Below, in pieces: positions 40,322-47,334 of a stretch of 64,000 nt of DNA; the first letter of the stretch is position 1; each line of letters opens with the position of its first letter. The notes under the pieces are model-generated. The model did no database searches. It was given only the letters and a program-made list of their open reading frames with translations, and had not been told where the DNA came from. The translations under genes and the position numbers were made by a program. Source of the DNA: Streptococcus sp. LPB0220 (GTDB lineage Bacteria > Bacillota > Bacilli > Lactobacillales > Streptococcaceae); NCBI RefSeq assembly GCF_008727815.1, contig NZ_CP044230.1, forward strand, positions 1,720,001 to 1,784,000, given 5' to 3'.

Positions 40322-40987
40322 TTAGTCTAACAAGTCTTGGATCCTATCCAGATACTGATTATCCGTCACGGCCATCACGCGCACCCCTTCTGGCCAGATG
40401 AAGTCGGGACTGATCTGAATCTGAAGTGGCTGGTCTTCCGCATTTCGGTAACCAATAATATTGAGATGGTACTCCTCTCTGACAGCCAAGTCTTGAAGGC
40501 TTTTTCCTACCCAGCTAGCTGGAACCGTAAACTCAACCACTACCACTTCTTCGTCCAACTGGAAGACTTCAATCCCATGTTGGAAGAGGATCATCTTAGC
40601 TAGGGATATTCCCGCTTCTACCTCTGGTAGGATGACCAAGTCAGCCCCAATTTTCTCAAGGACTTCCTTGGTTACTTCATTTTTGACCTTGGCAATGACG
40701 TGCTCAACACCAAGTGACTTACAGTGCATGACAGCCAGCACACTGGACTCAAGGTTTTCACCCGTCGCGATGACGACTGTGTCACAGTTCCCAATATCTA
40801 CTGCATCCAAGAGGTCCAAGTCCGTAATATCCCCGACAATTCCAGTTGTAATCATGGATTCATATTGGTTGATCACATCTGCGTGATCATCAATCGCAAT
40901 AATATCCACATCCTGGTCTTGCAGGGTTTTCAGGACACTCTGTCCAAAAATTCCTAATCCTAAAATTCCAATGGTTCGATTCGCCAT
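40322..40987 (-). CDS. ktrA: Potassium uptake regulatory subunit, TrkA/KtrA family
   Basis: A 221-residue RCK protein. The Rossmann domain has IGILGLGIFGQSVLKTL and IIAIDDH for nucleotide binding, and the C-terminal TrkA_C domain starts at about 140 (VVVEFTVPASWVGKSLQDL). KtrA-type subunits form a cytosolic ring that gates the membrane pore according to bound nucleotide (ATP/ADP or c-di-AMP in related systems). It is 9 bases after the pore gene and clearly cotranscribed with it. Confidence 0.92.
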   Translation of the reverse strand: MANRTIGILGLGIFGQSVLKTLQDQDVDIIAIDDHADVINQYESMITTGIVGDITDLDLLDAVDIGNCDTVVIATGENLESSVLAVMHCKSLGVEHVIAKVKNEVTKEVLEKIGADLVILPEVEAGISLAKMILFQHGIEVFQLDEEVVVVEFTVPASWVGKSLQDLAVREEYHLNIIGYRNAEDQPLQIQISPDFIWPEGVRVMAVTDNQYLDRIQDLLD

Positions 40988-40996
40988 GAGTTTCTC

Positions 40997-42340
40997 CTAT
41001 CCGATAATGATGTCTGCCTTGGCATACTGCAAGGTATCTGCTTTCTTGGCTTGGTAATTGTTCAAGCTAACCATGAGGGTCAAAGGGCCGATCCGACCGA
41101 TAAACATAAGCACCATGATGATCCCCAGCCCTGCTCCATTTAAGGTCGAGGTCACATTGGCTGTCACACCTACTGTCGCTAGAGCCGATACTACCTCAAA
41201 GACCAAATAAATAAAGCGTTGGCCATCCGGCGTCACCAAACAGATTCCTAATAGCCCCACTAAGAAGGTCAACTGGAAAATCACCGCCGTCCCAAAAGAA
41301 CGTTGGACCAAGTCTGGTTCGACGGTTCGTTTGCCTAGGTTGGTATGGGGTAGTCCCAGCAATTCCTTGCGAGCCAAAAGGATCAAGACTAGGAAGGTAG
41401 TGATCTTCATGCCCCCTGCTGTCCCGCCTGGTGCTCCACCTAGAAACATCTGCAAGAGATAGATAAAGAGCGTCACTGGCCGGACTGTTGTATAATCTAA
41501 GGAGGAAAAACCAGCTGTCCGCATGCTGACGGTTTGGAAGAAGCTGACCAAGACCTTGTCTCCGAAAGAAAGGGACCCAATGGTTGCTGGATTATTAAAC
41601 TCTGTCAAAAGACTGGTCACTGTCCCAAAGAGAAGGATCGCGGCCGTCAACCAGAGAACCACCTTGGTATGGAAGCGAAGAGTTCGCCGACCCGATTGGT
41701 TACGGGCCTTGGTGGCCAGGTCAAACCAAACCATAAAACCTAATCCCCCCGTAATAATAAGGGCAGACAAGGTCAGGTTCACCAGCCAGTCGGTCTGGAA
41801 ACTCATCATACTATCGCCCCCAAAATTATCAAAGCCCGCATTACAAAAAGCGGAAACCGCGACAAAGATGGAGTTAAAGATCCCATGACCCCAGCCAAAG
41901 CGAGGAATGAAGCGAATCATGAGGAGTAAGGCTCCGATACCTTCGATGGTAAAGGTGGTAATGAAAATAGAACGGACAAAACGGGCCAAGCTCTGGTTAT
42001 TGCTAAAGCTAAAGCTATCCCGGATGATCTGCCGGTCCTTGTAGCTGAGCTTTTGACGACTTTCCATAAAGAAGAGACCGATAAAGGTCAAGATCCCTAG
42101 ACCACCAATCTGAATCAAGAGCATACAGATCAACTGCCCCCATCCATTATAGGTCGAGGCTACCGACTGGGTAAAGAGCCCCGTTACACAGACCATGGAG
42201 ACTGCGGTAAACAGGTGGTCGACATAGCCTGCTGTTGAGCTTGCTTGCTGGACAAAAGGCAGACTCAATAAGAGGGAGCCCATCAAGATTACCAAGGCAA
42301 AGCTAAGAAAAATCCGTCTTGCCGGAGACAGGCTTTTCAT
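40997..42340 (-). CDS. ktrB: Potassium uptake pore, TrkH/KtrB family
   Basis: A membrane protein of 447 residues (460 if started at 42379) with about ten hydrophobic segments and repeated pore motifs such as AVSMVCVTGLF, AVSAFCNAGFDNFG and QTVSMRTAGF. These are the P-loops with selectivity glycines of the Trk/Ktr/HKT family. The start at 42340 (MKSLSPARR) is preferred because GGAAG lies six bases upstream and the ATG at 42379 falls right at the predicted transcription start. It forms a potassium (possibly sodium-coupled) uptake system with ktrA. Confidence 0.9.
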   Translation of the reverse strand: MKSLSPARRIFLSFALVILMGSLLLSLPFVQQASSTAGYVDHLFTAVSMVCVTGLFTQSVASTYNGWGQLICMLLIQIGGLGILTFIGLFFMESRQKLSYKDRQIIRDSFSFSNNQSLARFVRSIFITTFTIEGIGALLLMIRFIPRFGWGHGIFNSIFVAVSAFCNAGFDNFGGDSMMSFQTDWLVNLTLSALIITGGLGFMVWFDLATKARNQSGRRTLRFHTKVVLWLTAAILLFGTVTSLLTEFNNPATIGSLSFGDKVLVSFFQTVSMRTAGFSSLDYTTVRPVTLFIYLLQMFLGGAPGGTAGGMKITTFLVLILLARKELLGLPHTNLGKRTVEPDLVQRSFGTAVIFQLTFLVGLLGICLVTPDGQRFIYLVFEVVSALATVGVTANVTSTLNGAGLGIIMVLMFIGRIGPLTLMVSLNNYQAKKADTLQYAKADIIIG

Positions 42341-42385
42341 CTTGGACTTCCATTGTTTAAAAAATAATTTGACTAACATAGCTTC

Positions 42386-42394
42386 ATTATATCA
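42386..42394 (-). promoter_or_regulatory. ktrB-ktrA promoter, extended -10
   Basis: Minus strand TGATATAAT: perfect -10 with the TG extension; no clear -35. Confidence 0.6.
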
Positions 42395-42410
42395 CAAAAA
42401 GTGAATAGAC

Positions 42411-43175
42411 CTACAAGTGATGAACCATTTCGAGGCACAATTCTAAGGCTTTCTCGAATGCTTCAGATCCCCAGTCACGCTGGTCATAATTTTCCAGATC
42501 TGCAAGAGAATCTGCGGTAAAGAGGAGCAAGCCCCAAACCGCATCACGAAGCTGGGCCACTGCTGCAAGTGAGGCGCACTCCATCTCCACAACACGACAC
42601 CCTTCTTCAATACGATAGGCCACCTTGTCGGGCGTTTCTCTATAAAAGCCGTCCGTCGACCAAGTCATAACTTCTTGATAGGGAATGGCCGCTTGTTTTA
42701 GAACCGTTTCAATGGCAGTCAGTGCTCGACGATCCACTTCTATATACCGAGAAGGCGCCACATAATGGTAACTAGCTCCCTCATCTCGCAAGGCCTTGGT
42801 CGGGATTAAAAAGGCATTTTCCTCCATGTCTACCAAGACGCCACAGCTACCTGCAGAAATAATCTTCTTCACCCCATAACCAATCAACCAATCCATGAAT
42901 TGAGCAGCAGGGGCTGATCCAACTGGCGCTTGGGCCAAGCAGATTTTCTCTCCTTGATGCTCCAGGACATAAACCGGATAGGTCTTAGTAGCTGAAACAA
43001 AGCTAGCTACTTGTTTGGCACCAGCAGCTTTCGCAAAGCGATCAATCTCATCCTCCAAGAAAGCATAAACGCATTTTTCAGGCAAGTGCACATCGAGCCT
43101 CTCATGAGTCGGCATAATGACTGCCTGTGGGTTGTCGTCGAACTCTAAAATCGGAATGTCATGCTTATGGATCAT
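42411..43175 (-). CDS. Nucleoside phosphorylase (uridine phosphorylase-like)
   Basis: A 254-residue protein of the PNP/UDP phosphorylase-1 superfamily. Key signatures are the phosphate-binding Gly-rich stretch IISAGSCGVLVDM and the C-terminal VVEMECASLAAVAQL, where Glu-Met-Glu contacts the ribose. It cleaves a nucleoside with phosphate to a base and ribose-1-P; the base preference (uridine or purine) is not certain. The start overlaps the stop of the acetyltransferase gene as ATGA, so the two are coupled. Cytosolic. Confidence 0.87.
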   Translation of the reverse strand: MIHKHDIPILEFDDNPQAVIMPTHERLDVHLPEKCVYAFLEDEIDRFAKAAGAKQVASFVSATKTYPVYVLEHQGEKICLAQAPVGSAPAAQFMDWLIGYGVKKIISAGSCGVLVDMEENAFLIPTKALRDEGASYHYVAPSRYIEVDRRALTAIETVLKQAAIPYQEVMTWSTDGFYRETPDKVAYRIEEGCRVVEMECASLAAVAQLRDAVWGLLLFTADSLADLENYDQRDWGSEAFEKALELCLEMVHHL

Positions 43176-43741
43176 TGTTTCTCCTTTTTGACGGGTATTT
43201 CTTTGATGACACGGGCTGGGTTTCCTCCAAGGACCACATTGTCCCCAAAGGACTTGGTCACGACTGCCCCAGCTCCAGCTACCACATTGTCGCCCAGCGT
43301 CACACCAGGAAGAATGATGACGCCTCCTCCTGCCCAGAAATTGTCCCCTATCCTAATCGGCGCGCCATACTCCAGACCAGAATTGCGCTCATCTGGATCC
43401 AGCGGGTGCAAGGGCGTTAAAAACTGACAATTGGGACCGATCATGGCATTCTTTCCAATGGTAATGGGACATACGTCTAACATAGTCAAATTGTAATTGG
43501 CATAGAAATTTTCTCCCAGATGGATGTTGACCCCATAATCCACAAGAACTTGACGATTGAGATAGAGGTTTTCACCGGTTGATCCAAACCACTCTTTGAT
43601 AATGCTTGCCCCTTTTTTAGGGTCCACCTCTTGGTTAAAGGTCTCTTGTTTCTCCCGAGAGGCTTTTGCCAAAGCCCGTAATTCAGGGTCTCCAGGTCTA
43701 TAAAAGTCACCTGCAATCATTTTTTCATATTCACTGGCCAT
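43172..43741 (-). CDS. Sugar O-acetyltransferase (maltose/galactoside acetyltransferase type)
   Basis: A 189-residue left-handed beta-helix protein. The N-terminal cap MASEYEKMIAGDFYRPGDPEL is typical of the Mac domain, followed by hexapeptide repeats (IGKNAMIGPNCQFLTPLHPLD, IGDNFWAGGGVIILPGVTLG, NVVAGAGAVVTKSFG). These enzymes move acetyl from acetyl-CoA to a sugar 6-hydroxyl, often as detoxification of unused sugars. AGTGGAGG precedes the ATG. It is translationally coupled to the nucleoside phosphorylase gene downstream and divergent from the DeoR regulator. Confidence 0.9.
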   Translation of the reverse strand: MASEYEKMIAGDFYRPGDPELRALAKASREKQETFNQEVDPKKGASIIKEWFGSTGENLYLNRQVLVDYGVNIHLGENFYANYNLTMLDVCPITIGKNAMIGPNCQFLTPLHPLDPDERNSGLEYGAPIRIGDNFWAGGGVIILPGVTLGDNVVAGAGAVVTKSFGDNVVLGGNPARVIKEIPVKKEKQ

Positions 43742-43857
43742 AGGAAACCTCCACTTGTTTTTGACACATTATAGCAGAATTCCCCCTTTTAAACAAACGT
43801 CAGAAAGAAGGTTTTATAAGAAAAACAGCAAAAAAACTTAAAATTACGCAAAAACAC

Positions 43858-43886
43858 TTGTATCCGCTTATGAAAGCGAGTACAAT
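43858..43886 (+). promoter_or_regulatory. DeoR-HAD operon promoter with cre-like overlap
   Basis: TTGTAT (43858-43863), 17 bp, TACAAT (43881-43886). The spacer and -10 contain TGAAAGCGAGTACA (43871-43884), a 13 of 14 match to the CcpA consensus, so the operon may be catabolite-repressed. Confidence 0.75.
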
Positions 43887-43917
43887 AGAGATAAGAAGAG
43901 AAAGAAGGAGCCAACTC

Positions 43918-44661
43918 ATGTACCAGGAACAACGACTCGAAAAAATCCTAAAACTCTTAGAGGAGAAAAAGCAATTATCTGCCAAAGAAATGGTGGACTA
44001 CTTTAAGGTCTCCAAAGATACCATCCGCAGAGACTTTACCCTCCTTAGCCAACGCCAGCTGGTCCGCCGGACCCATGGTGGGCTCCTTCCCTTGAACAAA
44101 GAACCTGGCCCTTCTTATCTAGACCGCAGTCAAATCGCTAACAAGGAAAAGACAGCTATGGCCCAAAAGGCCCTGCAATTGATCCAAGATGAGCAAGTCC
44201 TCTTTCTCGATGTTTCCACCTCGATGACCCTGCTTGCTAGTCTGCTTGATAGAGCCGTCACCGTTTATTCGCACTCGCTTGACAATGCCATCCAGCTCAG
44301 TAGCCATAGCCAAGTTGACTTTCATCTCCTAGGAGGAAAGTTCTACCCTAAAAACCGCTTCTACTACGATGTCAACCAAGCACACATACTGGACAATCTT
44401 CGCTTTGATCTCGCTTTTTTTGGAGCAAGTAGCTTAGCCAATGGTGAAGTAACTTTCCAAGATGCTGAAGACGTCGCGGTCAAGGCTCTCGTTTTTGAGC
44501 GAACTCGAACCAAAGTGCTGGTAGCAGAAACCGCCAAGTTCCACCAACATGCCAACTACTATCTCGCTTTGCTCAATCAATTTGACTATTGGATGACTGA
44601 TCAAAAACCAAGCCCTGACATCCTTAAACTGGTTGGGAGCGAGACCACCATTCTCTATTAG
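43918..44661 (+). CDS. DeoR/GlpR-family transcriptional regulator
   Basis: A 247-residue sugar-responsive repressor. The N-terminal winged helix contains the DeoR signature (LSAKEMVDYFKVSKDTIRRD, then RRTHGG). The C-terminal DeoRC domain is a sugar-phosphate isomerase-like fold (VLFLDVSTSMTLLA, FGASSLANGEV). Members usually bind a phosphorylated sugar. The ATG at 43918 is used because AAGGAG lies just before it; the reading can be extended upstream only into the promoter. The HAD phosphatase follows 12 bases later, and the acetyltransferase gene is divergent, so either could be a target. Confidence 0.92.
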   Translation: MYQEQRLEKILKLLEEKKQLSAKEMVDYFKVSKDTIRRDFTLLSQRQLVRRTHGGLLPLNKEPGPSYLDRSQIANKEKTAMAQKALQLIQDEQVLFLDVSTSMTLLASLLDRAVTVYSHSLDNAIQLSSHSQVDFHLLGGKFYPKNRFYYDVNQAHILDNLRFDLAFFGASSLANGEVTFQDAEDVAVKALVFERTRTKVLVAETAKFHQHANYYLALLNQFDYWMTDQKPSPDILKLVGSETTILY

Positions 44662-44673
44662 GAGGTAAGCTTT

Positions 44674-45483
44674 ATGTCTCACATTCGTCTCATCATCAGC
44701 GACATCGATGGTACCATCTTAAATGACCACCATCAGATCGATCCACAGTTGGTAGCATTGATCCCGGATTTAAAACGCAAAACCATTCCTTTCGTACTGG
44801 CCTCTGCTCGCTCTCCAAAAGGGATGGCTCCCATCGCAAGAGAACTCGGCATAGAAGACTGCCCCATGGCCTGCTACAATGGGGCGTTGATCCAAAAGGG
44901 AGAGCAGGTTCTTTTCGAGCATCCTTTGGACAAGACGGAAGCCCGGAACTTTATCAACTGGGTCAACCAACACTTCCCTCAAGTTTCGATCAACCTCTAT
45001 AGTGGAAAAGACTGGATGACCGATCATCTCGACCAATGGAGCCAAGAGGAGGCCCGGATTACAGGAGAAAAACCTCTCATCCTCCCCCTATTGGATCCTT
45101 TACTGGATGCGACAAAGCCCCTCCACAAATTGCTTTTAATTGGAGAGCCAGAAGAGATCCAAGCTCTCTATCGCACTCTTTCTGCCGACGACTTCCCTTC
45201 TACCGCCTTTTATCTCTCCAAAGCCAACTACCTAGAAGTCACGGCTAAGCACGTCTCTAAAGAGGATGCTCTGGTTGAACTCGCCAACCACTACCACTTG
45301 AGCTTAGAAGAAGTCCTCACCCTGGGGGACAACTTCAACGACCTCCCTATGCTCAAAAAAGCCGGCATCGGGGTCGCTATGGGCAATGCTCCTCAAGAAG
45401 TGAAAGAAGGAGCGACTGTCGTGACAAAGACCAATAATGAAAACGGGGCTGGACAAGCAGTTGAAACCTATGTGTTGATTTAG
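44674..45483 (+). CDS. Cof-type HAD-superfamily phosphatase
   Basis: A 269-residue HAD hydrolase: motif I DIDGTIL, motif II LASARSPK, motif III Lys in the KANYLE region, motif IV LGDNFNDLPML, and the terminal GVAMGNAP. The type-IIB cap places it among YidA/Cof-like sugar- or flavin-phosphate phosphatases. Pairing with a DeoR regulator suggests dephosphorylation of a sugar phosphate, though the substrate cannot be read from sequence. Cytosolic; AGGAGG precedes the ATG. Confidence 0.92.
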   Translation: MSHIRLIISDIDGTILNDHHQIDPQLVALIPDLKRKTIPFVLASARSPKGMAPIARELGIEDCPMACYNGALIQKGEQVLFEHPLDKTEARNFINWVNQHFPQVSINLYSGKDWMTDHLDQWSQEEARITGEKPLILPLLDPLLDATKPLHKLLLIGEPEEIQALYRTLSADDFPSTAFYLSKANYLEVTAKHVSKEDALVELANHYHLSLEEVLTLGDNFNDLPMLKKAGIGVAMGNAPQEVKEGATVVTKTNNENGAGQAVETYVLI

Positions 45484-45552
45484 AAACATAAATAAAGTGA
45501 CTAGCTAGTATTGTTTACGAATAAAAAATAGAGTAGAAATAGCGATAAAGTA

Positions 45553-45584
45553 AGGATTCCTGCGAATTAGTAGGAATACTTTTT
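45553..45584 (+). terminator. Terminator after the HAD phosphatase
   Basis: ATTCCT / AGGAAT stem with TTTTT after it, 70 bases past the stop. The rest of the 270-bp gap is AT-rich and otherwise holds only the vWA-protein promoter. Confidence 0.7.
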
Positions 45585-45693
45585 CTATTACACCATTTGT
45601 ATATTTAACTTATTTTGTGTATATTTTTATCAAGCGGCCGTTTATCAATAACTAGGGATATAAGAAGGCTTAAAACCCTTGATTATTATACCG

Positions 45694-45722
45694 TTGACAA
45701 GCTTTTGAAAAACCGGTATCAT
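45694..45722 (+). promoter_or_regulatory. Promoter of the vWA surface protein
   Basis: TTGACA, 17 bp, TATCAT, about 32 bases before the TTG start. Confidence 0.8.
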
Positions 45723-45753
45723 AGAAAAAAGTTTATTAAAAAGGGGACGTATT

Positions 45754-47184
45754 TTGAAAAAATATACTATTTCACGTAAACAAACTTTAACCTTAGCTTC
45801 TGTTGTTTTAGGAACAGTCTTCACAGGGACTACCATTGCTTCAGCTGATGAGGTTGCTCCTAGCACAACTCAAGCTACTCCTGCAGCTACTACAGCAGCA
45901 AAATCACCTATTACGGCTGCAACAGAAGAAATCAATTCCAAAGCTAATACACCAGTTGTTCCTGCTGATAAAGCAAAAACTGGAGATATCATCGCTGTGG
46001 ACGTCAAAAAAACGGGCCCATCTGCTAAAACAGACGGCGCAGACACAACCACTACTTCAACAGCAACCATCAAAACCACTAGCTTAGCAGATCAAGACAC
46101 ACCTGTTGGCACTTCAAAACCAGTCTCTTCAACTAAGACAGCTACATCAACTAAGGAAACAGCTGACTACACTGAGACAACAACTGAAACAGTTAATAAA
46201 ACAACTCTAGTCGAAGTGACAAAAGAAGCAGATGTCGTCAACAAAAAAGATGTCCAAGGAACATCCGACATCGTCTTTGTCATTGATAAATCAACTTCGA
46301 TGGATTCTCACATCAATGATACAATGAAGAATATCGAGAGCTTTGTTCGCAATCTATCTGCTAAGAAAATCCAAGCTCGTTTAGGATTAGCTGAATACGA
46401 AAGAGCTAGTGAAGTTAAATACCATGATTTCAATGGATCTAAGTTCACAAGTGATCCAGAAAGTTTTATTTCCGCTTTGAAGACCATCAAAACTGATGGC
46501 TACTATGAAAATGCAACTGTTCCATTACACCATATTGCTACTTCAGCAGATTACAACTGGGGGACTGAGGCAAATAACCATCGCTTTGCTTTCTTGATTA
46601 CGGATGAACCAATCGACATGTTTGCGCCACGTACCATTACGCTCCCATCAAAAGAAGCAACTCTTCAAGCATTGAAGGCTGCGAATATTTCCTTAACGGT
46701 TGTTGGTCGCACAGTAGACCAGTCTGACTTTGATCCATTTGTCAAAGAAACAAATGGTCTTTACTTGGATATCCGCAAAAATTTTGGTGACTTGTTGAAC
46801 GTTCAATTTGCCAATAAAGTCGTTGAAACTGTACAAAAAGGTCGTGTCTTCAAGGTCCAAACAGACAAGTATGAGTTGATTTCAAAAACTCATCGCGTGG
46901 CGAAAGCAAAACCACAAACACCTAGCATCCAAACGCCTGCAACACCGACTCCTACTCCTCAAAAACCGGCTGTTGTAACACCTGCGAAACCGACAGTCTT
47001 CACACCGGCTAAAAACGAGCCTGCCAAAACTGCAGTCTACATTGCACCAGCAGCTCTTCCTCAAAAAGAAGCCAGCCTTCCAAATACAGGAAGCAAGACC
47101 TCAACTGCCTTGACGACTATTGGCCTTGGTCTTCTTAGCATGGGTGCTGCCTTTGGTCTCTCTCGTAAAACAAAGAAAGACTAA
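45754..47184 (+). CDS. LPxTG-anchored von Willebrand factor A-domain protein
   Basis: A 476-residue surface protein. The signal peptide (KKYTISRKQTLTLASVVLG, cleaved near ASADE) has a YSIRK-like look. A Thr/Ala/Lys-rich stalk of about 140 residues leads to a vWA domain with the MIDAS DKSTS in VFVIDKSTSMDS near residue 178. A Pro/Thr/Lys linker with PTPQKPAVVTPAKP then leads to LPNTG, a membrane helix and RKTKKD. The start is TTG, placed seven bases after AAGGGG, with no better ATG. vWA domains bind metal and protein ligands, so adhesion to host or matrix proteins is likely. No pilin motif or sortase gene is adjacent, so it is probably a monomeric adhesin. Confidence 0.9.
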   Translation: MKKYTISRKQTLTLASVVLGTVFTGTTIASADEVAPSTTQATPAATTAAKSPITAATEEINSKANTPVVPADKAKTGDIIAVDVKKTGPSAKTDGADTTTTSTATIKTTSLADQDTPVGTSKPVSSTKTATSTKETADYTETTTETVNKTTLVEVTKEADVVNKKDVQGTSDIVFVIDKSTSMDSHINDTMKNIESFVRNLSAKKIQARLGLAEYERASEVKYHDFNGSKFTSDPESFISALKTIKTDGYYENATVPLHHIATSADYNWGTEANNHRFAFLITDEPIDMFAPRTITLPSKEATLQALKAANISLTVVGRTVDQSDFDPFVKETNGLYLDIRKNFGDLLNVQFANKVVETVQKGRVFKVQTDKYELISKTHRVAKAKPQTPSIQTPATPTPTPQKPAVVTPAKPTVFTPAKNEPAKTAVYIAPAALPQKEASLPNTGSKTSTALTTIGLGLLSMGAAFGLSRKTKKD

Positions 47185-47189
47185 CATGG

Positions 47190-47218
47190 AAAAGCCTAAT
47201 CCGTTGATTGGGCTTTTT
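47190..47218 (+). terminator. Terminator of the vWA-protein gene
   Basis: AAAAGCCTAATC / GATTGGGCTTTTT stem around CGTT, immediately after the stop codon. Confidence 0.88.
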
Positions 47219-47300
47219 ATCACTCAAAATTTCCCCTTTGCTATTTTCATTAGAAAGCGGAAATCTTCAACTTCTACCAAGAGATTCTTGTCCCCCGCTA

Positions 47301-47309
47301 TGATATAAT
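47301..47309 (+). promoter_or_regulatory. Helicase-gene promoter, extended -10
   Basis: TGATATAAT, 25 bases before the helicase ATG; no proper -35 at 17 bp. Confidence 0.6.
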
Positions 47310-47334
47310 GGGGACAGTACAAGGGAGGAAACCA

